This document shows, one piece after another, positions 1-5,757 of a stretch of DNA of 7,782 nucleotides (position 1 is the stretch's first letter; the number at the start of each line of letters is the position of its first letter). The translations under genes were made by a program, and so were the position numbers. The stretch is taken from positions 1-7,782 of the forward strand of contig JACQUT010000301.1 of assembly GCA_016267585.1 (NCBI GenBank). Direction: 5' to 3'. This DNA is from Cyanobacteria bacterium NC_groundwater_1444_Ag_S-0.65um_54_12 (GTDB taxonomy: Bacteria > Cyanobacteriota > Sericytochromatia > S15B-MN24 > VGJW01). Below the pieces are notes generated by a model. That model did not search any database and was not told the origin of the DNA. It saw only the letters and a program-made list of their open reading frames with translations.

Positions 1-1580
1 CGCCGAGCAAGGGCATCGTCGGTCGCGTGCTGGATCTGTCAGGCCAGCCGGCGGTCCGGGTGCCCGTGCAGGGTTATCTGATCTCCAACAATGCCAGCGG
101 GATAATATCCAACAACGCGAACGGCCTGATCTCGAACAACTCTAACGGCCTGGTGCAGGGTGCGGCTTACCGGACGCAGGCAGCAAGCGCCGCGCTCGCA
201 ACCCGGACCGATGACCAGGGTTACTTCTTGCTGGAGACCACCGAGGGGCAATTACTGAACCTGGAAGCCGTCCTGTCGGACGAAGTCAAGGCGCTGCTGC
301 AGAACGTCACTAAATCCGCCCAGACCGTGGAAATGCAACTGGCGTACACGGGTCGGATCCGCGGGCGGGTGCTGGTAGAGTCTGCCGGGGGAACAGCCGA
401 CTTGCTGGGGGTAGACGTCTTCATCCCGGCCACCGGCTATCTGGCCAAGACCGACAGCGCGGGCAACTACGAGATTCCCTACGTACCACCGGGTCGCTTC
501 ACCCTGGCCGCCATCCATCCGGATTTTGGCCGCGGGTTCGCCTATGAGGTGGTGGTCAGATCCAAGCAAACCGCGGCAGCGCCGGATATTCTGCTTAGCG
601 CCTCGGCGCCGCGCCTCACCGCGCTGGTCCCTCCGAGCGGTCCACCCGGGCAAACCATCACCATCTCGGGCAGCAATTTCGCCGTGACCCAGGGCAAGAA
701 GCCGGAAGTGTACTTCAATGGCAGCAATGCCCTGGTAGTAGAGTCCAGCGACACCATGCTGAAAGCGCTCGTGCCGGTGGGCGCCATCTCGGGCCAGCTC
801 AACGTCAAGGTGAACGGCCTGCGCAGCAACTCCCTGCCGTTCGCGGTGTGGCGAACCATCGCGGTCGAGCCGGAGTACTGGTCTAGCGAGGCCGTCGGTA
901 CCATCTTCAACTACAACCAAGAAGCCGCCGGCTATTCGGTAGGTCAACCGCTAGCGGAAGACATGCTATCCCAGGGTCTCGTCCGGCGCTACGTCGCGCG
1001 CGTGCTGGATACTGCCGATCAGCCGGTATCCGATCCAGTGGTGTCGTGGACGGTGGACCGGACGGATCGGGCCAGCATCGATCAGGCTGGTTTGCTCCAA
1101 GCTCAGCAGACCGGTAGGGTGTCCATAAAAGCCCAGGTCGGCGAGTTACTGGCCGGCATGGCAGTGGAAATCGTGGCACCCATCAGCCAGCTGACCATCT
1201 TTCCGGCCACGGTCCCGGACCTGAATCCGCCGCTGGAGGATCAACTGGCTTCGGCCAGCTTGCCGCCGTATGATCGAGACAGTACCGGCGCTGCCGCTTC
1301 ACTCAGCGTGCTGGCCCAGTTCGCTGATGGCAGCTCGCACGTCTTGCCCGCCCTCTGGAGCGTGAACGATCCGACCTGGGTCACGCTTGATCCACTGGGG
1401 CCGATGCGCTGTGCTGTTTGCCGGTCGCTAGTCGCCACTGAAATGCTGCTCGGTGCCAGAGCCGGTGCTCCGGACAGCGTGGTGCTGGTGACGGCGCGCG
1501 TCATCGCCGATCTGGCCAAGAGCGCAGCGGTGCCGATACGCCTCCGACGCCAGGGCAGCTTGGCCGTCGCGATCGAGTGA
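1..1580 (+). CDS. Modular exported protein: carboxypeptidase-regulatory-like, IPT/TIG and Ig-like domains (5' partial)
   Basis: The reading frame is open from the window edge (first full codon at nt 3) to TGA 1578-1580, so the N-terminus and any signal peptide lie outside. The GTG at 27 is unlikely to be the start because the first domain's opening strand (GIVGRV) begins upstream of it. Visible domains: a carboxypeptidase-regulatory-like fold (about nt 12-345) containing a tandem ISNN repeat; a second such fold (about 348-581, with the typical TDSAGNYEIPYVPPGRFTL strand-turn-strand); an IPT/TIG domain (about 606-848, PPSGPPGQTITISGSNF); and two Ig-like, Big-type domains (about 987-1175 and 1185-1540). 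The only two cysteines seen form CxxC at 1410-1421. No catalytic motif is visible. Such beta-sandwich chains are usually surface or adhesion modules, so extracytoplasmic location is inferred. The next gene follows after 15 nt, suggesting one transcript. The domain types are fairly secure; the biological role is unknown. Confidence -1.
   Translation, partial: PSKGIVGRVLDLSGQPAVRVPVQGYLISNNASGIISNNANGLISNNSNGLVQGAAYRTQAASAALATRTDDQGYFLLETTEGQLLNLEAVLSDEVKALLQNVTKSAQTVEMQLAYTGRIRGRVLVESAGGTADLLGVDVFIPATGYLAKTDSAGNYEIPYVPPGRFTLAAIHPDFGRGFAYEVVVRSKQTAAAPDILLSASAPRLTALVPPSGPPGQTITISGSNFAVTQGKKPEVYFNGSNALVVESSDTMLKALVPVGAISGQLNVKVNGLRSNSLPFAVWRTIAVEPEYWSSEAVGTIFNYNQEAAGYSVGQPLAEDMLSQGLVRRYVARVLDTADQPVSDPVVSWTVDRTDRASIDQAGLLQAQQTGRVSIKAQVGELLAGMAVEIVAPISQLTIFPATVPDLNPPLEDQLASASLPPYDRDSTGAAASLSVLAQFADGSSHVLPALWSVNDPTWVTLDPLGPMRCAVCRSLVATEMLLGARAGAPDSVVLVTARVIADLAKSAAVPIRLRRQGSLAVAIE
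78..149 (+). repeat. Three tandem 24-nt units encoding xISNNxxG
   Basis: Three consecutive in-frame units (78-101, 102-125, 126-149) encode LISNNASG, IISNNANG and LISNNSNG, followed by a decayed LVQG. The ISNN core is invariant in protein but uses different codons in each unit (for example ATC/ATA/ATC for Ile and TCC/TCC/TCG for Ser). This argues for selection on the peptide rather than recent replication slippage. The array sits inside the first carboxypeptidase-regulatory-like fold, apparently as an expanded loop between strands. It may form a short Asn-rich solenoid or hairpin stack; that is inference. Confidence -1.
907..940 (+). repeat. Copy 1 of a 34-nt segment shared with the next gene
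   Basis: This segment matches 3208-3241 at 31 of 34 positions with no gap; the mismatches are at offsets 13, 14 and 21. The encoded peptide is NYNQEAAGYSV, followed by an ED-x-L a few residues on, against NYNLEASGYSV in the second gene. Here it lies between the IPT/TIG domain and the first Big-type domain. Almost every shared residue uses the same codon in both copies. Confidence -1.
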
Positions 1581-1582
1581 GA

Positions 1583-1589
1583 GGTGGAG
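1583..1589 (+). promoter_or_regulatory. Ribosome binding site deciding the lipoprotein start
   Basis: GGTGGAG lies 6 nt before ATG 1596. This spacing selects the ATG over the in-frame GTG at 1584, which overlaps the SD itself and would put MEPP in front of a canonical lipoprotein signal. Confidence -1.
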
Positions 1590-1595
1590 CCCCCC

Positions 1596-3833
1596 ATGCA
1601 AGTTAAACGGCTGACCATTGCTGCCCTGTCGGCTCTGGTCATCTTGGCCACCTTGGTAGCTCTGGTCGGTTGCCGCACGGCCAGCGGGCCGTTGCCCCTG
1701 ACCAGGCAGCCGAACGCGCTGCCGGCGGTTCCGGCCACCAGTCCGCTGGAGTTCCGCCCGGCGGTTCCCGCCCGGTCGGGTAGTCTGCTCATCGACATCA
1801 AATGGCCAGCTCGGCAGTCGAATCAGCCAGCCCGGCAGACCTCGGCCATTCCGGCGAGCACCAATGCGCTGGTGCTGACCGTGCGTGCTGCCAGCGGGGA
1901 CCTGCTGGCGCGAGAGGTGCTGGTGCGATCCGGCACCGAGGCTACCAGCAGCAGCGAAATAGCCTTGCCGGAAGGCGCTGGCTACGGTGTCAGCGTGCAA
2001 GCTTATGCCGACGCCGTCCCGGCCACCGCCAGCACGGTGATCGCCAGTGGCAGTGCCACCGGCCTCGCGGTCAGCTGGGGGAGGCAGACCCGGGTGCGCA
2101 TCGTGCTCGAACCCGCCTTTGCACCTACCATTCGCAGTCTGTCTGCCACCAATGCCGGTAAAGGTGTCCGGCTGGTGATCAGCGGCGACAATTTCGAACG
2201 CGGCAGCGAGCCGCGCTGGGTCATCTTCCCCGCGGGTAAGCGGGTGATGGCCAGCTTATTGGACCAGCCGGGGCAAATGGCGGTGACAGTGCCGGATGGC
2301 GCTGGCACGGGCCAGCTGGCCGTCGCGGTGGATGGCATGACCAGCACCACTCCGACACTTTTCCGGGAGCTCGCGACCATCAGTTGCGTGGCGACCGGCA
2401 CGCCAGACCGCGCGGAGCCGGATGGTGCCATTGCTAGCTGGCTGGGCGACCGCTTCGACCTGGTGCCCACCGGACTGGACAGCTCGGGCGCGGTGGTTAC
2501 CGAACCCACCGTTACCGGCTGGTCCAACGCGCAGAACAGCGTGGGCACTCTGACTGCCAGCGGTTCTGCGACGTCTGCGTCATATACCGTCCAGGCCCTG
2601 GGCAACGACGTCATCACGCTGGCCTCCGGCGAGCTGACCGGAACGCGCTCGCTAAGAGTCGCCCCGCCAGCGGGACCGCTGGTCCGGATCCAGCCGGGTG
2701 CTGGCGTGCCCGAGGGAGCAGCGCTGGCCCAGGTGGGTGAGCGTTATCTGGCAGCCTGGTCTGGCAAGGCCACCGGAGGGGAGCGCCAGATTTACTGGCA
2801 GTTTTTTACGGTGGACGGCAGCACCACCTCTGCGGCAGGCAGCGTGCCAGCCGCCGGTTATGATGGCGAGCGTCTGGTAGCCCTGTTGGTGCGCGGCAGC
2901 GATCCAATAATCGCCTACCGCAAGCTAGCGACTGGATCCGATCGCCACACGATCGCCTGGGCGGTCATCGATCCGCTCACCGGCTCGATACGTCGCCGGG
3001 CCGACAACAGTGAATGGGCCTGGGCGCTGACCAATACCAATGACGTTCCGGGCAATCCGCCCAATGATTCCCTGCACCTGGGTGATTTCCGCTCTAATGG
3101 CGACACCTGTCAGCTAGCCTACTACCGTTTCAATGGTACCAAGTGGGAACTGCGGAGCTTGAACTTTTCCATCACTGCCGGTGGTGACCTGACCATCAAC
3201 TCCACCATCAACTACAACCTGGAAGCCTCCGGCTATTCGGTCATCCCCTACACGGAAGACAACCTGGCCATGACGGTGAAAGACGGCAATTACCTCGTCG
3301 CTTCGCATTTTCTGAATGCTAACGGTCAGACCGGGCTCAACCTTTCGTCGTTCAGTGGAACGGGCAGCTTTCTTTCCGCCATGGCTTACCTGCGCGATCA
3401 AAAGAGTCGCCTGGCAGCCCTGGCCACCAATGGTACCGACCTCTTGCTCGCAGAAGTGGAGCTGGGTGCGAACAATGCGGGCAGGCTGAAACTCTACCGC
3501 TATGGTGCTGCCTTGCAGCTACTGGCAGACGGCAGCTCGGTCGGGGAACTGGGTACCCTCGCTACCTATCCGGTGCTGGTGCAGAAACCCAATGTCGTGT
3601 GGAACGGATCGGAATATCTGGTCTCTTTCGTGCGGCAACGGCCCGGTGGTGGATCGAACGACTGGCAGCCAGCAGTGCAGGCCGTAGCGTCGGCTGGCGG
3701 GTTGCTCGGTCCGTCTTACCCCGTGGCCCTCTCGGGCAGTGGCCTGGCCAGCGTTCCGGTCACTTACGGCGGCCAGGCCCTCTGGCTGACAGAGAGCAAG
3801 CAACTGGTGAGCCGCCAGCTCAAGTATCGTTGA
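1596..3833 (+). CDS. Lipoprotein with Ig-like, IPT/TIG and beta-propeller-like regions
   Basis: The protein has 745 residues. The N-terminus is a classical lipoprotein signal: basic MQVKR, a hydrophobic stretch, then lipobox LVGC with the lipidated cysteine at residue 26. Arg follows at +2, so there is no Asp inner-membrane retention signal if the cell is diderm. A Pro-rich tether (about 27-60) leads to an Ig-like region (about 62-174), an IPT/TIG domain (about 176-257), a second Ig-like, Big-type region (about 260-356) and a C-terminal half (about 361-745). That half has about seven repeats of the form 'G-x-x-Y-L-V-a-x...', clearest at VVWNGSEYLVSF (about 666-677), consistent with a beta-propeller. 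No enzyme motif is visible. It most likely acts as a surface binding or adhesion protein; the ligand is unknown. It follows the previous gene by 15 nt and shares its domain style, so co-expression is likely. Start, signal and TIG domain are confident; the propeller is inferred from repeat pattern only. Confidence -1.
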   Translation: MQVKRLTIAALSALVILATLVALVGCRTASGPLPLTRQPNALPAVPATSPLEFRPAVPARSGSLLIDIKWPARQSNQPARQTSAIPASTNALVLTVRAASGDLLAREVLVRSGTEATSSSEIALPEGAGYGVSVQAYADAVPATASTVIASGSATGLAVSWGRQTRVRIVLEPAFAPTIRSLSATNAGKGVRLVISGDNFERGSEPRWVIFPAGKRVMASLLDQPGQMAVTVPDGAGTGQLAVAVDGMTSTTPTLFRELATISCVATGTPDRAEPDGAIASWLGDRFDLVPTGLDSSGAVVTEPTVTGWSNAQNSVGTLTASGSATSASYTVQALGNDVITLASGELTGTRSLRVAPPAGPLVRIQPGAGVPEGAALAQVGERYLAAWSGKATGGERQIYWQFFTVDGSTTSAAGSVPAAGYDGERLVALLVRGSDPIIAYRKLATGSDRHTIAWAVIDPLTGSIRRRADNSEWAWALTNTNDVPGNPPNDSLHLGDFRSNGDTCQLAYYRFNGTKWELRSLNFSITAGGDLTINSTINYNLEASGYSVIPYTEDNLAMTVKDGNYLVASHFLNANGQTGLNLSSFSGTGSFLSAMAYLRDQKSRLAALATNGTDLLLAEVELGANNAGRLKLYRYGAALQLLADGSSVGELGTLATYPVLVQKPNVVWNGSEYLVSFVRQRPGGGSNDWQPAVQAVASAGGLLGPSYPVALSGSGLASVPVTYGGQALWLTESKQLVSRQLKYR
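3208..3241 (+). repeat. Copy 2 of the 34-nt segment shared with the previous gene
   Basis: Matches 907-940 at 31 of 34 bases. It encodes NYNLEASGYSV around residues 539-549 of the lipoprotein, followed by TEDNL. It lies between the third and fourth propeller-like repeats, a different structural setting from copy 1. Allowing one extra codon (TTC) in copy 1, the match extends upstream through ACC ATC. Confidence -1.
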
Positions 3834-3853
3834 CGGATAGCGGGATGCAATTT

Positions 3854-3873
3854 GCACCGCCCCATGGTGCTTT
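3854..3873 (+). terminator. Weak terminator-like hairpin after the lipoprotein gene
   Basis: GCACC (3854-3858) pairs with GGTGC (3866-3870) around a 7-nt loop, followed by only three T residues. It lies 20 nt past the TGA at 3831-3833, where a terminator would be expected. The stem is short and the T tract poor, so termination may be partial or may happen another way. Confidence -1.
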
Positions 3874-3879
3874 CCGGGC

Positions 3880-3910
3880 TTGACAGGATTGCCAGGGTCG
3901 ATCGTAAAAT
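3880..3910 (+). promoter_or_regulatory. Sigma70-type promoter for the ABC transporter operon
   Basis: A perfect -35 box TTGACA (3880-3885) is followed after 19 nt by TAAAAT (3905-3910), a 5/6 match to the -10 consensus. The spacer is 2 nt longer than ideal. Transcription would start near 3917, giving a leader of about 145 nt before ATG 4064. It is the only good promoter-like pair I see in the gap between the two clusters, and it sits where the A+T content rises. Confidence -1.
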
Positions 3911-3919
3911 TTCATTTTA
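3905..3919 (+). promoter_or_regulatory. Inverted repeat over the -10 box, possible operator
   Basis: TAAAAT-TTC-ATTTTA is a perfect 6-bp inverted repeat with a 3-nt centre. Its left arm is the proposed -10 box and its right arm covers the predicted transcription start. A dimeric repressor could bind here. A short A+T-rich palindrome can also arise by chance, so this is tentative. Confidence -1.
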
Positions 3920-4043
3920 GAAAAGAAGCACACTGCAAAATTGCGGTAGGCGTGAAATAACAGTAAAAGATGTGGTTAAATACAAGTAAGTGCTGTTGAA
4001 TGCCATCCAAGCTTACGCGATAGGTAGGATTGCTTCGTGAACT

Positions 4044-4050
4044 AAGGAGG
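4044..4050 (+). promoter_or_regulatory. Ribosome binding site of the ABC ATPase gene
   Basis: AAGGAGG lies 13 nt before ATG 4064, rather far; reading it as GGAGGAG (4046-4052) shortens the gap to 11 nt. An in-frame TAA at 4043-4045 rules out any earlier start, so ATG 4064 stands despite the spacing. Confidence -1.
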
Positions 4051-4063
4051 AGACTCGCGCATC

Positions 4064-5050
4064 ATGATCGCGGTCGAAAACTTGAGTAAACTCTATGGCG
4101 ATCGTATTGCCGTAGATGATGTCAGCTTTACCGTAAAAAAGGGAGAGGTGCTTGGTTTCCTGGGACCTAACGGGGCAGGAAAATCGACCACCATGCGAAT
4201 GATCACGGGCTACCTCGCGCCCTCGGCCGGCAAGATCACGGTGGGCGGATTCGAGGTAAAGCATGAGCCGCTGAAAACCAAAGCGCTGATCGGTTATCTT
4301 CCGGAAATCGTACCGCTCTATCCCGAGATGAGCGTCCGCGATTACCTCAAGTTCATCGCGGCTATCAAGGGAATTCCCGGACGTGAGCAGCGTGAGCGCA
4401 TCGCGGCGATAATCCGTCGTTGCTGGCTCACCGAATATGCCGACCGGCTGATCGCTCATCTTTCGAAGGGCTATCGCCAGCGTCTTGGCCTGGCGCAAGC
4501 CCTGATCCACAATCCACCTGTGCTGATCCTGGATGAGCCGACCAGCGGACTTGACCCCAAGCAGATTCTGGAAACGCGGGAATTGATTCGCAGCCTGGCC
4601 GGAGATCATACGGTGGTCCTCTCGACCCACATCCTGCCGGAAGTGCAGAATGTCTGCAGCAGAGTCCTGATCATCAATGCCGGCAAGGTGGTGGCGGAAG
4701 ATGCGCCAGAGCGACTGGAAGCCAAGCTAAAAGGTGCACAGACGATTCACCTGGAGGTACGGGCCCCGCAAGATAAACTGACGGTGCTGCTTGCCGGGTT
4801 TCCCGGTGTGCGAACGGCACACGCGCATCCCAAAGGTCAGGAATTTCCCGATATGGTAGCGGTGGACCTGGATGCCGAGCCAGGTGACGACATGCGAGCT
4901 CGGCTGGCTGCAGCGGTAATCAACGCCGGGTGGGATCTGTTAGAGTTGCGGGCGGCACGCCTTTCCTTGGAAGAAATCTTCCTCAAGCTCACCACTGATG
5001 AGGTAGCCTCCCCTGCCGAAATCAAGGAGGTTGCCAGTGTCCAAGGTTAA
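4064..5050 (+). CDS. ABC transporter ATP-binding protein, GldA/CcmA-like
   Basis: This 328-residue cytoplasmic ATPase should power the permease encoded next. Motifs in order: Walker A GPNGAGKST (34-42); YLPE (78-81) where many ABC proteins have the Q-loop Gln, a change I recall as usual in GldA-type ATPases; signature LSKGYRQR (133-140); Walker B VLILDEP (153-159) with catalytic Glu158; D-loop SGLDP (161-165); and H-switch His189 in LSTH. All residues needed for ATP hydrolysis are present. A C-terminal extension of about 100 residues follows the nucleotide-binding domain, as in ABC-2-type ATPases, and may contact the permease or regulate activity. It is the first gene of its operon, behind the promoter at 3880-3910. 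Its 3' end overlaps the permease gene by 14 nt. The ABC assignment is very secure. The substrate is unknown, and 'GldA-like' rests on sequence style plus the neighbours. Confidence -1.
   Translation: MIAVENLSKLYGDRIAVDDVSFTVKKGEVLGFLGPNGAGKSTTMRMITGYLAPSAGKITVGGFEVKHEPLKTKALIGYLPEIVPLYPEMSVRDYLKFIAAIKGIPGREQRERIAAIIRRCWLTEYADRLIAHLSKGYRQRLGLAQALIHNPPVLILDEPTSGLDPKQILETRELIRSLAGDHTVVLSTHILPEVQNVCSRVLIINAGKVVAEDAPERLEAKLKGAQTIHLEVRAPQDKLTVLLAGFPGVRTAHAHPKGQEFPDMVAVDLDAEPGDDMRARLAAAVINAGWDLLELRAARLSLEEIFLKLTTDEVASPAEIKEVASVQG
5024..5030 (+). promoter_or_regulatory. Ribosome binding site deciding the permease start
   Basis: AAGGAGG inside the last codons of the ATPase gene sits 6 nt before GTG 5037. 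The in-frame TTG at 5031 directly abuts the SD with no spacer and so cannot be the start. Confidence -1.
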
Positions 5051-5750
5051 TGCCATAGCGTTGCGTGAGCTCAAGAATTACTTCGTGTCGCCGCTCGCCT
5101 ATGTAGTGGCTGCCCTGTTCATGGCGGGGGTCGGTTTTCTCTTTTACGCCATCTTGCTCTCTACGCGCGAAGCCTCGCTGCGCGCGTTGTTTCAGAACAT
5201 GGCGGTGGTGTTCTTGCTGCTGGTGCCCTCGCTTACCATGCGGCTGCTGGCAGAGGAACGCAAAATGGGAACCATAGAGCTTCTCATGACCAGTCCGCTC
5301 ACCGATGCGGCGATCGTCTGGGGTAAATTCCTGGCCAGCGTGATCTATTTGGCATTCTTGTTCCTGCTTACCGGAATTTTCCCGCTGGCGATCATAATGG
5401 TAGGAGGCAAACCCGAGATAGCTCCCCTCTTGACTGGTTATCTGGCTATTTTTCTGATGGGTGCAAGCTTCATGGCGATTGGCCTGCTGGCCAGCAGTCT
5501 CACGAGTAATCAGATAGTGGCGGCGCTGATAGCTTTCACCGTGTCGCTCATCATCTGGTTGTTGCCTGCGATAGGCAGCGTCTTTGGCTCGCCCGTCTCG
5601 GAAGGCTTTCAGTACATGAGCATCATACAGCACCTCGAGAACATGGCTCGCGGCGTGCTAGACAGCTCCGATTTGCTCTACTATTTTTCGCTGATTGGAG
5701 CCTGCATCTTCCTCACTGTTCGTTCCGTCAATGTCTATCACTGGAGGTAG
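5037..5750 (+). CDS. ABC-2-type permease, GldF-like
   Basis: From GTG 5037 the protein has 237 residues and begins MSKVNAIALRELKNYF, an amphipathic N-terminus typical of this permease family. About six membrane helices are visible, near residues 20-40, 53-70, 98-121, 128-153, 158-178 and 211-227. Between helices 2 and 3 lies the conserved cytoplasmic segment EERKMGTIELLMTSP (73-87), the family's hallmark and the probable coupling region for the ATPase. Length and layout fit the single-domain GldF/ABC2_membrane family; two copies would pair with two ATPases. The gene overlaps the ATPase gene by 14 nt, which supports translational coupling and equal production. The next gene starts 7 nt after its TAG. 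Membrane permease identity is secure; the substrate is not known. Confidence -1.
   Translation: MSKVNAIALRELKNYFVSPLAYVVAALFMAGVGFLFYAILLSTREASLRALFQNMAVVFLLLVPSLTMRLLAEERKMGTIELLMTSPLTDAAIVWGKFLASVIYLAFLFLLTGIFPLAIIMVGGKPEIAPLLTGYLAIFLMGASFMAIGLLASSLTSNQIVAALIAFTVSLIIWLLPAIGSVFGSPVSEGFQYMSIIQHLENMARGVLDSSDLLYYFSLIGACIFLTVRSVNVYHWR
5743..5747 (+). promoter_or_regulatory. Ribosome binding site of the GldG-type gene
   Basis: GGAGG lies in the final Trp-Arg codons of the permease gene, 10 nt before ATG 5758. It supports that ATG over the in-frame TTG at 5695, which has no comparable SD and would give a 21-residue extension encoded inside the permease gene. Confidence -1.
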
Positions 5751-5757
5751 TACTACG

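Noticed and set aside
27..29. GTG as the true start of the first protein
   Set aside because: The frame stays open to the window edge and the first domain's opening strand is encoded upstream; no SD precedes it.
78..149. CRISPR array
   Set aside because: The units are 24 nt, directly abutting, divergent in DNA, have no spacers and are in frame within a coding region.
252..947. Antisense open frame of 231 codons
   Set aside because: It lies opposite a clear multi-domain gene, its translation has no recognisable domain, and long antisense frames are common in G+C-rich DNA.
1584..1586. GTG as start of the lipoprotein gene
   Set aside because: It overlaps the SD; ATG 1596 has correct spacing and gives a clean lipoprotein signal.
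1802..2161. Same-strand nested open frame of 119 codons
   Set aside because: Low-complexity Arg/Gly/Ala-rich translation in an alternate frame inside the lipoprotein gene.
3911..4063. Riboswitch in the operon leader
   Set aside because: The leader is long enough, but I see no known riboswitch core and no stable stem followed by a T tract.
4013..4630. Antisense open frame of 205 codons
   Set aside because: It is the mirror of the ABC ATPase gene, covering its Walker motifs, and has no family features of its own.
5022..5633. Antisense open frame of 203 codons
   Set aside because: Its His/Gln-rich translation is what the complement of a membrane-protein gene yields; it lies opposite the permease.
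5695..5697. TTG as start of the GldG-type gene
   Set aside because: It lies inside the permease gene without a good SD; ATG 5758 has GGAGG at a proper distance.
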